From Pseudoflavonifractor sp902362925 (GTDB taxonomy: Bacteria > Bacillota > Clostridia > Oscillospirales > Oscillospiraceae), in NCBI GenBank assembly GCA_902362925.1, contig CABIYL010000001.1: 64,000 nucleotides of DNA, one strand, 5' to 3'. The notes below the pieces were generated by a model. That model searched no databases. It worked only from the letters and a program-made list of their open reading frames with translations, and was not told the DNA's origin. The position numbers and the translations under genes are program-made. Shown piece by piece: positions 8,409 through 17,768 of the stretch. Each line of letters begins with the position of its first letter. Positions within the stretch are counted from its first letter, which is position 1.

Positions 8409-9815
8409 TCAGTCCTCGTCGGAGTCCTTGCTCTTGGGCAGGAACAGGCTGAGCAGCAGCGCCACCACAAACACGCCGGCCACGGCATTGCCGTTGAAGA
8501 TGTCGCCCACGGCGGAGGGGAACGCGCTGAAGAAGTTGCCGTCGGTCTGGGTCAGGCCCACGCCCACGCAGAAGGACAGGGAGACGATGATCATGGTGCG
8601 GTCGTTGAACTTGCAGTCCTTGAGCATCTTGACGCCCTCATACAGAATGGAGCCGAACATCATCACGGTGCAGCCGCCCAGAACGGACTGGGGCAGGGAG
8701 TTGAAGAAGGCGCCCAGAGGCGGGAAGAGGGAGGCCAGAATCATGATCAGCGCGCCCATGAGGATGGTGAAGCGGTTGATCACGCCGGTCATGGTCACCA
8801 GGCCCACGTTCTGGCTGAAGGAGGTCAGGGGCAGGCAGCCGAAGCAGCCGGAAATGGTGCTGGAGAAGCCGTCCACGGCCAGGGAGCCCTGGAGCTCCTC
8901 AATCTTCAGGTCCCGGTCCAGCGCGCCCTTACACACTGCGGTGGTGGCGCCGGTGGTCTCAGCAGCGGAGACCAGGAAGACGATGGCGATGGTGAAGAAG
9001 GCGCCCAGGTCAAACACCGGCATGTGCCCGGTGAAGAACACGGGACGGGGCAGGCTGAAGAAGCCGATTTCACCCACGGTCTTGCCGATGCCGGAGAAGT
9101 CCACCAGCGGCGCCACGTTGGCCAGGGTGAGAATGCCAGCCAGGATGTATCCGGCGATGAGGCCCACCAGAATGTTCAGGTTCTTGTACACACCCTTGAG
9201 CAGGTAGCGGGACACCAGGCAGACCAGCAGGGTGAACAGGCCCACCACCAGGTGATACCAAGATCCGAAGTCGGCGGAGCCGCTGCCGCCGCCCCAGGAG
9301 TTCATGCCCACGGGCAACAGGGACAGGCCGATGGCGATAACCACGCAGGAGGACACCACGGGGGTGAGGAAGCGCTTCCAGTACCGGGCGCTCAGGCCCA
9401 CCAGGCCCTCAAAGATACCGCCCAGGATGACCGCGCCAATCATACCCTCATAGCCCAGTTCAGGATTGGTGCAGATAATCAGAAGACTTCCAAGGAAGGT
9501 GAAGCTGACGCCCATGACGATGGGCAGCTTGGAGCCGATTTTCCAGATGGGATAGAGCTGCATGCAGGTGCCGATGCCGGCGGCAAACATGGCGCACTGG
9601 AGCAGGCGGGTGATTTCCACCGCGGTGAGGTGGTTTTCCGTCCCACGCACCAGGGCGGCGCTGCACACAATGAGCACCGGGGCAAGGTTGGATACAAACA
9701 TGGCCAGCACATGCTGCAGGCCGAAGGGAATTGCCTTGGACAGGGGAACACGCCCATTGAGTCGGTAGATGTTTTCCGAACTGACAGTCTTCACATTCGC
9801 TTCCTTGTTTTCCAT
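8409..9815 (-). CDS. NCS2 family xanthine/uracil permease
   Basis: A 468-residue membrane protein of the nucleobase-cation-symporter 2 family (UraA/XanP-type), with about 14 membrane segments. It starts MENKEANVK behind a GAGGTGCGAA ribosome-binding site. Family motifs include the ETTGATTAVCKGALDR region (conserved Glu near residue 290) and GCFGCLPLTSFSQNVGLVTMTGV. Substrate is inferred as xanthine because xdhC, xdhB, xdhA and a Crp-type regulator lie just upstream on the same strand. It has its own upstream gap of about 190 bp, so it may be transcribed separately. Confidence 0.88.
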   Translation of the reverse strand: MENKEANVKTVSSENIYRLNGRVPLSKAIPFGLQHVLAMFVSNLAPVLIVCSAALVRGTENHLTAVEITRLLQCAMFAAGIGTCMQLYPIWKIGSKLPIVMGVSFTFLGSLLIICTNPELGYEGMIGAVILGGIFEGLVGLSARYWKRFLTPVVSSCVVIAIGLSLLPVGMNSWGGGSGSADFGSWYHLVVGLFTLLVCLVSRYLLKGVYKNLNILVGLIAGYILAGILTLANVAPLVDFSGIGKTVGEIGFFSLPRPVFFTGHMPVFDLGAFFTIAIVFLVSAAETTGATTAVCKGALDRDLKIEELQGSLAVDGFSSTISGCFGCLPLTSFSQNVGLVTMTGVINRFTILMGALIMILASLFPPLGAFFNSLPQSVLGGCTVMMFGSILYEGVKMLKDCKFNDRTMIIVSLSFCVGVGLTQTDGNFFSAFPSAVGDIFNGNAVAGVFVVALLLSLFLPKSKDSDED

Positions 9816-9835
9816 TTCGCACCTCTCATCGTCTA

Positions 9836-9960
9836 AATGCTAAATTATATTTTTCTTTACAAATAACTATTTTTTAGCTAAAGGTGGTAGGAAATCCCTC
9901 CGACTGGTCGTACACATCTCTCACAGTTTGGCGGACACTGACACAACACAGCCGGAGGGC
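9836..9960 (-). promoter_or_regulatory. Probable promoter/operator region of the permease gene
   Basis: On the minus strand a TATAAT (9844-9849) lies about 30 bases before the permease start, without a good -35 box. Just upstream is a 10-bp palindrome TTTAGCTAAA (9873-9882). CCCTCCG (9896-9902) and CGGAGGG (9953-9959) could form a long hairpin. A weak -35 plus a palindrome fits activator control, possibly by the Crp-like regulator, but no canonical Crp/Fnr half-sites were found. Confidence 0.35.
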
Positions 9961-10007
9961 TTGACAATTGGGAAAGGATATGGATTCAGGCGCTTCTTCT
10001 GGGGCAG

Positions 10008-10514
10008 TTATACCGCGTCCGCCTCGGCGTTCTTGCCAAGCCGGCGCAGCATGGTCTTTTTCACGGCACGGAAGATGTTCTCATAGCCGGTGCAGCGGCA
10101 GAGATGTCCGGACAGCATCTTCCGGATCTCGTCGTCGGAGAACTCCCGGCCGGCGGCCAGCAGCTCCGCGGCGCTCATCACAAAGCCAGGCGTGCAGAAG
10201 CCGCACTGTACCGCGGCCTCGTCGATAAAGGCCTGCTGGATGTCGGAGATCTCGCCGTTGGGACCGGCCAGGCCCTCCAGGGTCACAATCTCCTTGCCGT
10301 CGGCCCAGACGGCCAGATAGATGCAGGAGTTGAAGGTCTCACCGTTGATGAGCACGTTGCAGGCGCCGCACTCGCCCACCTCGCATCCCTTCTTCACGCT
10401 GGTCAGGCGGAAGTCATTCCGGAGCATGTCGGTGAGGGAGGAGCGCACATCCACCATCTTCTCAACCTTTTTGCCGTTGATGGTGCAGGATACCAGCTTA
10501 TACTGATTAGGCAT
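10008..10514 (-). CDS. xdhC: Xanthine dehydrogenase iron-sulfur subunit
   Basis: A 168-residue subunit with two [2Fe-2S] sites. The plant-ferredoxin type site is GCEVGECGACNVLINGETF plus a further Cys (residues about 42-65). The helical C-terminal site has CGFCTPGF and CRCTGYENI. It passes electrons from the molybdenum site to FAD. The start is the ATG at 10514 (MPNQYKLVSC); longer in-frame extensions are antisense noise over xdhB. It overlaps the end of xdhB by 8 bases, so the two are coupled. Length matches E. coli XdhC (159 aa). Confidence 0.9.
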   Translation of the reverse strand: MPNQYKLVSCTINGKKVEKMVDVRSSLTDMLRNDFRLTSVKKGCEVGECGACNVLINGETFNSCIYLAVWADGKEIVTLEGLAGPNGEISDIQQAFIDEAAVQCGFCTPGFVMSAAELLAAGREFSDDEIRKMLSGHLCRCTGYENIFRAVKKTMLRRLGKNAEADAV

Positions 10515-11394
10515 GGATTTCACCTCCCGAAAGACGGATTGCCTCCCTGAGCCCCCGCTCGGCCAGCACCACGGCGATGTGCTCCCGGAAGTCCTTGGAA
10601 GCTCTCCAGCTGTCTCTGGGGTGGATGTCCTCCAGCACAGCCTGGGCCGCGGCCTTGACCGCCTCCTCGGTGACCGGCTGGCCTTTGGCCTTCTCCTCGG
10701 CGTGGACGGCACGCATGGGAATGGGGCCCGCAACACCGTATGCGATGCGCACATCCTCCATGGTCTTCTTGTCCTCCGAGAGCTTGACGTTGACCGAGCA
10801 GCCGATGGTGGCGATGTCCATGGCGTTGCGCATGGCGTACTTGATGTAATGTCCCTTGTACCCCTCATAGGAGTCCTTGGGGATGATAATGGCGGTCTGC
10901 AGCTCGCCGGGACGTAGGTTCACCTGGCCCGCCTTGATGTAGAACGCCTGGATGGGCATGCGCCGCACTCCCTCAGGGCCGGTGATCTCCACGATGGCAT
11001 CCCAGGCGAAGAGGGTGGAGGCGGAATCGGCAGAGGTGACGCCGTTGCAGGTGTTGCCGCCGATGGTGCCGATGTTGCGGATCTGAGGGCCGCCCACCAT
11101 GTCCACTGCCTCGCCCAGCACCTTGATGTGCTTCTGGATCAGGGGGTCACGGGTGATGTGGGAGAAGCTGGTGAGGGAGCCGATCCGGAGAGCGCCGTCC
11201 TCCTCATAGGACACGCCCCGCAGCTCATCCAGCATGTAGATGCTCACCAGCTCTTTGCCGGCACGCTTTCCTTCCCGGATCTGGACCAGCACGTCACTGC
11301 CGCCGGCAATGATCTGGGCCTCCGGATGCTCCACCAGAAGCTGTACCGCATGGGGTACGCTCTCAGCCTCATAGAGCGCTTTGATATCATACAT
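10507..11394 (-). CDS. xdhB: Xanthine dehydrogenase FAD-binding subunit
   Basis: A 295-residue FAD-binding subunit of the molybdenum hydroxylase family. AQIIAGGSDVLVQIREG (residues about 29-45) and IGTIGGNTCNGVTSADSA (about 108-125) are the FAD-contacting loops. With XdhA and XdhC it forms an XdhABC enzyme of the E. coli type (XdhB 292 aa) that oxidises purines such as hypoxanthine or xanthine. It starts 14 bases after the xdhA stop behind AAGGAGGCAG. Substrate is inferred from the adjacent purine permease. Confidence 0.9.
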   Translation of the reverse strand: MYDIKALYEAESVPHAVQLLVEHPEAQIIAGGSDVLVQIREGKRAGKELVSIYMLDELRGVSYEEDGALRIGSLTSFSHITRDPLIQKHIKVLGEAVDMVGGPQIRNIGTIGGNTCNGVTSADSASTLFAWDAIVEITGPEGVRRMPIQAFYIKAGQVNLRPGELQTAIIIPKDSYEGYKGHYIKYAMRNAMDIATIGCSVNVKLSEDKKTMEDVRIAYGVAGPIPMRAVHAEEKAKGQPVTEEAVKAAAQAVLEDIHPRDSWRASKDFREHIAVVLAERGLREAIRLSGGEIHA

Positions 11395-11408
11395 AGACTG
11401 CTGCCTCC

Positions 11409-13694
11409 TTAGATCAGACCTTCTTCACGGAATCTGCGGAACAAAACATGGGGATTGACCGGCGCCTCGTCCACGGCCACGCCGGTGGCGTGGTAGATGG
11501 CGTTGCGGATGGCGGGAGCCACCGAGCAGGCGGGCGGCTCGCCCAGGGCCTTGGTGCCGAAAGCGCTGGTGGGTTCGGGATTCTCCACGAAATAGGCTCT
11601 CAGACGGGGGTGGTCCATAAAGGTGGAGAGCTTGTAGTCCAGCAGGTTGTTGTTCAGAGCCCGGCCGGTCTTGGGGTCGAACATCAGCTTTTCCGACAGG
11701 CCGTAGCCGATGCCCATGCTCATGCCGCCGTGGACCTGAGCCTCGGCCAGGGCCGGGTTGATGATGGTGCCCGCGTCGTGGACGTTTACAATGTCCAGGA
11801 GCTTCACCTTGCACAGGGGAATATCCACCTCCACCTCGGCGAAGGTGCAGCCGAAGGAGTAGGCGTTGGACTTAATCTGGGAGGTGCTCTCAGCGGTGAT
11901 GTGCTGGCTGTCGGTCAGGCTGTACAGGGCCTCGGTGGCCAGCTCGCCCAGGGTCATCAGCACCCGGCCGTCGGTGATGCGGACGATGTTGCCGTCCACG
12001 ATGTCCAGGTTGTAGGGGGGCATCCGGGTCAGCTGGTGGGCGTACTTCAGGATGCGCTCCTTGAGCAGTCCGCCGGTCTGCCGGATGGAGAAACCGGCGG
12101 TGTAGGTCTGGCGGGAGGCGTAGGCACCGGTGCCGAAGGGGGTCACGTCGGTATCCTGGCAGGAGACCAGGTGGACGTTCTCCACAGGCACGCCCACCGT
12201 GTCCGCCGTCATCTGGGCGAAGGCGGTGTCGGCGCCCTGTCCGATCTCGGTCTCGCCCAGCTGGACCTGGAGGGAACCGTCCTGGTTGAGCACCATGCGG
12301 CAGGAGGAGGTCTCCAGAGAGATGGGCCACACGGCGGTGTTGTACCAGAACACGGACATGCCCACGCCACGGCGCACATCGCCGGTCTGGTTCTGGTACT
12401 CCTTGTATTTGCGGAGATAGTCAATCTCCTTCATGCCCTTGTCCATGCACTGGTTGAAGGTGTCGGTATAGAGCTCGTTCTTGGAGAAGGGGTCCATATA
12501 GCCCACAGGCATCAGGTTCTTCCGGCGGAACTCGATGGGGTCCAGCCCCAGCTTGGCGCACACGTCCTCGGTGTGGCACTCCACCGCCCACATGGCCTGG
12601 GGGATGCCGTAGCCGCGCATGGCGCCCGCCACCGACTTGTTGGTAAACACGGTGTAGGCATCGGCCTCCACGTTGTCGCAGGGGTAGAGCTGGGGGAAGC
12701 AGCCCATGCCCTTGGCGGCGATGCTGTGGCCGTGGGAGGCATAGGCGCCCTGGTCGGAGAAGGCCTCCAGCTTGCGGGCGGCGTAGGTACCGTCGGGCCG
12801 CACCCAGGAGATGATGTGGCTGCGGATGGCGTGACGCACACGGTTGGAGACAAAGGTGTCCTCACGGGGGATGTCAATCTTCACCAGATGGCCGCCCAGC
12901 TGGGTGCACAGCCAGGCGCACAGGGGCTCGTAAAGCACGTCCTGCTTGTTGCCGAAGCCGCCGCCGATGTAAGGCTTGATGACCTGGATCTTGCCCCAGG
13001 GGAGGCCCAGAGCCTGGCCCACCACCCGGCGGACAATGTGGGGAATCTGGGTGGAGCTGACCACCTTGATGCGGTCGCCCACCATCTCGGCGGTACAGAT
13101 AAAGTTCTCGATGTGGCAGTGCTGGACGGTGGGGGTGTCGTACCAGCCCTCCACCTTGATGAGGCCGGGCTCCTTGATGGCCTCCTCATAGTTGCCCTTG
13201 CGGATGGAGGTGTGCTTGAGGATGTTGTTGGGGTAATCCTCATGGAGCTGGGGGGCTCCGTCCTTCATGGCCTCCTGGACATCCAGGACAAAGGGGTACT
13301 CCTCGTACTCCACCTTGATGGCACGCAGGGCCTGGGCGGCGGCCACCTCATCCTCCGCCACCACGGCGGCGATGTCGTCGCCGTAGAAGCGGACCCGCTC
13401 GGTGAGGACCAGCCGGTCGGCCACGTCCTGGTGGCTCTCGTCGGTGGACCAGGGGTGTCCCGCGGTGGGGAAATAGTGCTTCTCCTTCAGGTCGAAGCAG
13501 GTAAATACCCTGACCACGCCGGGAATGGCCTCAGCGGCCGACACGTCCATGGACACCACCCGTCCGTTGGGAATGGTGGCGTGCAGAACCTGGGCCACAT
13601 ATGCGCCCTTGTCGCACAGATCGTCGGTATATTTCGTGCGTCCGGTCACCTTGTCATAGGCATCTACCCTGGTAACTTTCTTTCCTACATACAT
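11409..13694 (-). CDS. xdhA: Xanthine dehydrogenase molybdenum-binding subunit
   Basis: A 761-residue large subunit (E. coli XdhA is 752). It has the aldehyde-oxidase a/b hammerhead at the N-terminus (GRTKYTDDL), the signature VIKPYIGGGFGNKQDVLYEP (residues about 238-257), RGYGIPQAMWAVE, and the molybdopterin loop GQGADTAFAQMTAD. A C-terminal conserved Glu motif (FGTKALGEPPACSVAPA) holds the likely catalytic Glu. It catalyses hydroxylation of a purine ring. The cluster order regulator-xdhA-xdhB-xdhC-permease points to purine use. Some selenium-dependent relatives share this fold, so the exact substrate is not certain. Confidence 0.9.
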   Translation of the reverse strand: MYVGKKVTRVDAYDKVTGRTKYTDDLCDKGAYVAQVLHATIPNGRVVSMDVSAAEAIPGVVRVFTCFDLKEKHYFPTAGHPWSTDESHQDVADRLVLTERVRFYGDDIAAVVAEDEVAAAQALRAIKVEYEEYPFVLDVQEAMKDGAPQLHEDYPNNILKHTSIRKGNYEEAIKEPGLIKVEGWYDTPTVQHCHIENFICTAEMVGDRIKVVSSTQIPHIVRRVVGQALGLPWGKIQVIKPYIGGGFGNKQDVLYEPLCAWLCTQLGGHLVKIDIPREDTFVSNRVRHAIRSHIISWVRPDGTYAARKLEAFSDQGAYASHGHSIAAKGMGCFPQLYPCDNVEADAYTVFTNKSVAGAMRGYGIPQAMWAVECHTEDVCAKLGLDPIEFRRKNLMPVGYMDPFSKNELYTDTFNQCMDKGMKEIDYLRKYKEYQNQTGDVRRGVGMSVFWYNTAVWPISLETSSCRMVLNQDGSLQVQLGETEIGQGADTAFAQMTADTVGVPVENVHLVSCQDTDVTPFGTGAYASRQTYTAGFSIRQTGGLLKERILKYAHQLTRMPPYNLDIVDGNIVRITDGRVLMTLGELATEALYSLTDSQHITAESTSQIKSNAYSFGCTFAEVEVDIPLCKVKLLDIVNVHDAGTIINPALAEAQVHGGMSMGIGYGLSEKLMFDPKTGRALNNNLLDYKLSTFMDHPRLRAYFVENPEPTSAFGTKALGEPPACSVAPAIRNAIYHATGVAVDEAPVNPHVLFRRFREEGLI

Positions 13695-13747
13695 GGTGCT
13701 TTCCTCCTGTTTCCTGATGGCTGAAGGGGCGCCCGTAGGATGGGCCC

Positions 13748-14455
13748 TCAGCCGTTGACATGGTGTTCCACGTGGGTCTTCATCTGATAAAATCCCTCCT
13801 GGGGGATGACAACCTTCCCTTTCCGCACCTGGATCAGTCCCATCTCCTCCAGATGCTGGATGCTCCGGTTGAGGGTTTTCACGGAAAAGCCGATCTCCTC
13901 CGCCAACTGGGGCCTGGTCTTTTTCAGCTCCAAGTATTCGGGCTGGGGCTGCCGCTGCTCAAACAGACGGATGAGATGGACCATCAGCCGGTCCTTTCCC
14001 TCCATAAAGAGGTACTTTCTGGCCTCCGCCGTCTGGGTAATCAGCCGGTGCATGTTCTCCTGGGTGCGCATGAACAGCGCGTCCACGTCCATGCGCATCC
14101 ACTCCATGTAGCACACCGCCGGGATGGTGAGCACCCGGCACTTTGTGGCCGCCAGGATGCTGATGCGGTAGCAGGGCAGACCGGCAAAGCACTCAATCTC
14201 GCCGAAAAAGTCTCCCGGTCCGAAGTCCTTGAAGGGATAGCACCGGTCGTGGGCCGGCCACTCCACCCCCGTCACCGTTCCGGAGAGAATCATAAAAATC
14301 TGAGTGCACTCCGTCCCCGCTTTGATAAAGGTCTGGTTGGCCGGAATCTCCACCAGAGACATGTAATACCGGACCTCTTCGGTGCAGTTGCGGAAGAGAA
14401 GCTCCATGTACGCTCGCTTTTCCTGGGGCAGTTCTTTAAAGATTTCCAAATACAT
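13748..14455 (-). CDS. Crp/Fnr family transcriptional regulator
   Basis: A 235-residue protein with an N-terminal cyclic-nucleotide-binding-like beta roll (FIKAGTECTQIFMILSGTV and FGPGDFFGEIECFAGLPCY), a long dimer helix and a C-terminal winged helix (TRPQLAEEIGFSVKTLNRSIQHLEEMGLI). The cNMP-binding Arg is not evident, and there is no N-terminal Fnr Cys cluster, so the ligand is unknown. It lies 53 bases upstream of xdhA on the same strand and probably activates the purine cluster. Confidence 0.85.
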   Translation of the reverse strand: MYLEIFKELPQEKRAYMELLFRNCTEEVRYYMSLVEIPANQTFIKAGTECTQIFMILSGTVTGVEWPAHDRCYPFKDFGPGDFFGEIECFAGLPCYRISILAATKCRVLTIPAVCYMEWMRMDVDALFMRTQENMHRLITQTAEARKYLFMEGKDRLMVHLIRLFEQRQPQPEYLELKKTRPQLAEEIGFSVKTLNRSIQHLEEMGLIQVRKGKVVIPQEGFYQMKTHVEHHVNG

Positions 14456-14877
14456 CCATCTCCTTGGAATGTACAGCTTCCAGAATCAGCAAATGGCACA
14501 GATATCTCTCCCTGTGAACCCATTATATCCGCTATATCTCACAACTAGAAAGGCCATGTGACCTTTTCTGAGCCGTTTTCTACCCTCAGAATTGCACAAT
14601 TTATCACAGGTTTTTTTCACAATATGACCATACTGCCTCTGGATTTTCTCCTGTGCTCCCTGCTTTCTGCCCAAATACCCGTGTGTCATGTAAGTACTAT
14701 GCCGGGAAAAACTATGCTCCCATGGGGACCACCTGGGGGTGTGTGATACTCCCCCTATTTTACTACTCTATTATACGGCATAAACACAAGGGATGTCCAT
14801 CTGTAACTGTCAGGGGAAAGGCCTGATTTTTGCCAGCCGGCTTTTCTCGGCCGCTCACTGCCATGCAGTTAAAAAAG
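14456..14877 (-). promoter_or_regulatory. Intergenic region upstream of the Crp-like regulator
   Basis: About 420 bases without a credible gene. On the minus strand GGATATAATGG lies about 70 bases before the regulator start (possible -10). Further up are TTGTGAAAAAAACCTGTGA and GTTGTGAGATAT, which carry TGTGA half-sites like those of Crp-type proteins. Autoregulation is possible but speculative. Nothing else recognisable was seen. Confidence 0.3.
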
Positions 14878-14928
14878 CGCATCCTGTACCGGAGAATCAC
14901 AGATTCCGGTACAGGATGCGCTTCTTAT
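14878..14928. terminator. Strong intrinsic terminator after the phosphatase gene
   Basis: GCGCATCCTGTACCGGA and TCCGGTACAGGATGCGC form a perfect 17-bp stem around a short loop. On the minus strand it ends the kinase-phosphatase unit. T-rich sequence also follows on the plus strand. Confidence 0.85.
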
Positions 14929-14955
14929 TTGTGACGGATGGTTTTGCGATTTGCG

Positions 14956-15813
14956 CTATCTTCCCCACTGCTTCCGGATGCGGCGCAATGCCCTGCGGCG
15001 GCGGCTTCTGTTTTGGGTCGCAACGCCGAAAATCCTGCTCTGCTCTCTGGGCGTCAGACGATCCCACCGCCCGAAGTGTTCACCGGCCCGGCTCATCACA
15101 GCCAGACTGCAATCATCCGTGGTGCGGGCAGCAATGTGCTGTTCCAGGATCGTGTGAAGCATGTCCTCGCTGATAGGCGTCTGCAGCAGCTCGGACCACT
15201 GGAGCACATGCCCCAGTAGCGGCGCCACACTGGCGGTCCGCTTGTGGTAGAGCGCCTGCTCACAGCCGTCCGACATGAGGACGAACCCCTCCAGAGCGGC
15301 CTGGGTTCCTTTCAGTACCCGGGCCGTCTGCGCTGCCGAGCGGGAGGTGACAAAGACGGTGGTGTTGGTAAACTCCCCGTTGCAGGGGCGGGAAGCCACC
15401 AGCAGTTTCCCCGCCTTTTGGTATGCGATCACCCCGTCTCCCACATGGAAGAGCAGATACCGGTCACCGCACACCGCCACTGCCAGCAGAGTGCACGCAA
15501 GCTCCGAAGGCTCCGCCCGGTAGAGCGCGGCCTTTTCCGCGATGGCCTCCTGTACCTGTTCCACAATCCACTGGCGCATGGCCTGGGGTGTGGGGGATGC
15601 GTACAGCGCCTCAAAGTCCCTGCACAGCAGGCGGCAGGCGGTCTGCACGGCACACTCCGCCCCCAGATGGGAGAGCGGTGCGGAGCCGGCGCCATCCGCC
15701 AGAGCGATGGCGGTGACGCCATATTCCGTCCGCCGGGCGGTGCGGTCCTGTCCCGGCTGCTGACGCAGCCGGTGCCCTCTGCCGGTGCAGGCTGCCATAA
15801 GTGTGTTCCACAT
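14956..15813 (-). CDS. PP2C-type protein phosphatase of a TerY-P-like triad
   Basis: A 285-residue PP2C-family serine/threonine phosphatase. ALADGAGSAPLSHLGA (Asp40-Gly41) is the metal-binding DG motif, VGDGVIAYQKAGKL is the central strand motif, and TTDDCSLAV near residue 245 carries the C-terminal metal-binding Asp. The C-terminus is Arg-rich. It is 21 bases downstream of the PIN-kinase gene and ends at a strong terminator. PP2C, kinase and vWA genes together make up the TerY-P signalling triad known from Ter-type stress systems; here the triad flanks a CRISPR array and cas operon. It probably reverses the kinase. Confidence 0.8.
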   Translation of the reverse strand: MWNTLMAACTGRGHRLRQQPGQDRTARRTEYGVTAIALADGAGSAPLSHLGAECAVQTACRLLCRDFEALYASPTPQAMRQWIVEQVQEAIAEKAALYRAEPSELACTLLAVAVCGDRYLLFHVGDGVIAYQKAGKLLVASRPCNGEFTNTTVFVTSRSAAQTARVLKGTQAALEGFVLMSDGCEQALYHKRTASVAPLLGHVLQWSELLQTPISEDMLHTILEQHIAARTTDDCSLAVMSRAGEHFGRWDRLTPREQSRIFGVATQNRSRRRRALRRIRKQWGR

Positions 15814-15834
15814 GTGAGGTTCCTCCTTTTTCGG

Positions 15835-17751
15835 TCAGGCAGGCTGGCTGCCGGCACTGTTCTGGTCCATCATCCGCTTGAGCTGGCGGCATCTGGGGCA
15901 GGTCTGGGGGAGAAAGAACCCCTTGGAGCGGTAAAAGTTCTCCTCCTGCTGGCTCAGGTCGAACTCCTCCCCGCACATCTGGCAGATGCGGCGCTGACTT
16001 ACCTGCCGGGGCTGTTTTCCGCCCTCCTTCAGGCGGTTCGGGTAGATTTTGCCCGACTGCTCGTCCCGCTCCTGGAGCGCCCCGGTCTCCAACAGCTCCA
16101 GGTACCGCCGGAAGACGGACAGCCAGGTGGAGACAGGCAGCCGCTTTTCCTCGGCATAGAACCGCCCCTCCTTTTGGAAGGTGCCGTGGAAGTACTGCTT
16201 GATGTACAGGGGCAGATGGCTCCACTGGTAGCGCCAGGGGCCTTCCGGCACGCCGGAGCCGTGGTTATCCCCGCACGGATAGGGGAAATTCCCCTCCCGG
16301 ATGGCGTTCTCCATGCTGTCTCCCCCCTGCTGGGCATAGGGTGCCTTGCCGGGCAGCATGAGCATGAACAGCAGCGTTGCCACAGCAAAGGCCTCGTTTC
16401 CCGGCGTGCGCAGCTGCTGAGAGAGGTGCTTGCCCAGCAGCTCCGGAGGGAGGAACGGACTCTTTCCCACCGGGCAGGGGTAGCCGCCCACCTGGTAGCT
16501 GTCGCAGTCCACCAGCCACACCTCACTTGGGGATACCATGAGGATGTTGTTCAGGTTGATGTCCCCCAGGAGCACCCCGGAGCGGTGGAGCAGCTGGAGC
16601 TTCTCCAGGATGGTGACGGCCAGCCGCGCCAGCTCCGCCCGCTGCCCGCTGGGGAAGTAACGCTGGACGCTGTTCTGGTTCAGCAGACAGCGCTGGAGGG
16701 AGGTTCCGGCCGCTCTGGGCATCCGGTAGCCCACGAACTCCCCCTGCGTGTTGCACAGCAGCTCCTGGGGCCAGCAGATGCCCTGCTCACGGATGGGAGC
16801 GGTCACCATGAGCTGGAGCTTGTCCCTGCGGGCGGCGGTGCGCTTCTCCGGGTGGTAGAGCTTGGCCACCGTTCCGTCTCCCAGGTCGTAGATGGTGCCC
16901 TCTCCGCCCTGGCCCAGCACGTCCCCCAGTATCAGCGTGCCGGAGGTGCCGATCACCTCGTCTCCGGTGGTTGGCAGCTGGGTCAGAGGCAGGATCTGCT
17001 GGTCATCCTCCACCAGCGGCGCGGGCGGAAAGAAGCTGCAGCTGCTGCCGCTCTGCTTGGCATCCGGGTGGAACCGGGACAGGTAGCCGTACTTGTTGAT
17101 GCGCAGCACCAGCACCTTTTTCCCCTGGACGGAGCTGAGCTGGTTGAGCCCCATGAGGTCGGTGGCCAGGTCCTTGTCCTGCGTGACCACCAGCAGGCGG
17201 TTCTTGGTATGGAACTGGGTGGCTGCGGTGAGAAGCTGGTGGTCGCCGAAGGTCTCGCTGTTGCCGCCGTAGACGGCCAGCAGTCCCTCCCGGTGCAGCC
17301 TGTTCAGCCATCCGGTGGCGGTGCGGACAGGCTGGGCCAGCTCCGGCTTTTTGTCTGCCAGCTGCCCCATCTCCCGGAGAATGCTGCCCGGGATGACGAT
17401 CTGCTTGCCGGTGCGCCGCAGTATGGGGAGCATGTGCTCCATCCAGGCGGAGAACTGGTAGTGGAGCAGCGAACAGGTGTCCACCAGGACGGTGTACTGC
17501 TCCACCGTGCGCTCCAGCCGCTCCTGGGCCTGGGCGCTCAGGCCGTCGCTCTGCTGCTGGAGATAGTGCTGAATGGCGCGTACCTCATCCTTGCTCAGGC
17601 TTTCCCGGGTGCTGGAGATGCCGCAGCTGAGCAGGAGGACGTCCATCGCCTCAGGGGTCAGGTTCATGGCGGTGCTCAGGTCAAGTTTGGTAAAGTACTT
17701 CATAAAATCCTCGCTTTCTTGGCCGGTGGCCGACTGTTTTCTTCCTTCCAT
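15835..17751 (-). CDS. PIN nuclease-protein kinase-zinc ribbon fusion
   Basis: A 638-residue multidomain protein. Residues about 84-225 form a PIN-like RNase domain with all acidic positions: Asp91 (VLVDTCSLL), Glu127 (ILREM), Asp170 (FGDHQLL) and Asp192/Asp194 (VTQDKDLA). Residues about 268-560 are a kinase: glycine loop GQGGEGTIYDL, Lys297 (TVAKLYH), catalytic-loop Asp397 (LLGDINLNNIL) and metal Asp415 (LVDCDSYQV). The C-terminus has a CxxC...CxxC zinc ribbon. The start lies behind GCAGGAGTAAAT. TerY-P kinases are known; the intact PIN domain suggests phosphorylation-controlled RNA cleavage. Substrates are unknown. Confidence 0.82.
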   Translation of the reverse strand: MEGRKQSATGQESEDFMKYFTKLDLSTAMNLTPEAMDVLLLSCGISSTRESLSKDEVRAIQHYLQQQSDGLSAQAQERLERTVEQYTVLVDTCSLLHYQFSAWMEHMLPILRRTGKQIVIPGSILREMGQLADKKPELAQPVRTATGWLNRLHREGLLAVYGGNSETFGDHQLLTAATQFHTKNRLLVVTQDKDLATDLMGLNQLSSVQGKKVLVLRINKYGYLSRFHPDAKQSGSSCSFFPPAPLVEDDQQILPLTQLPTTGDEVIGTSGTLILGDVLGQGGEGTIYDLGDGTVAKLYHPEKRTAARRDKLQLMVTAPIREQGICWPQELLCNTQGEFVGYRMPRAAGTSLQRCLLNQNSVQRYFPSGQRAELARLAVTILEKLQLLHRSGVLLGDINLNNILMVSPSEVWLVDCDSYQVGGYPCPVGKSPFLPPELLGKHLSQQLRTPGNEAFAVATLLFMLMLPGKAPYAQQGGDSMENAIREGNFPYPCGDNHGSGVPEGPWRYQWSHLPLYIKQYFHGTFQKEGRFYAEEKRLPVSTWLSVFRRYLELLETGALQERDEQSGKIYPNRLKEGGKQPRQVSQRRICQMCGEEFDLSQQEENFYRSKGFFLPQTCPRCRQLKRMMDQNSAGSQPA

Positions 17752-17768
17752 ATTTACTCCTGCCCGGA

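Noticed and set aside
8370..9836. Long plus-strand open frame antisense to the permease gene
   Set aside because: It is opposite a clear NCS2 permease, is His/Gly/Gln-rich with no family resemblance, and has no ribosome-binding site. Such frames are common opposite GC-rich genes.
10515..10868. N-terminal extension of the xdhC frame
   Set aside because: The extension overlaps xdhB and is Arg/Pro/Ser-rich antisense-type sequence. The ATG at 10514 gives the normal XdhC start.
11448..13724. 758-codon plus-strand frame antisense to xdhA
   Set aside because: Low-complexity Gly/His/Val-rich translation opposite a full-length molybdenum hydroxylase; third-position GC artefact.
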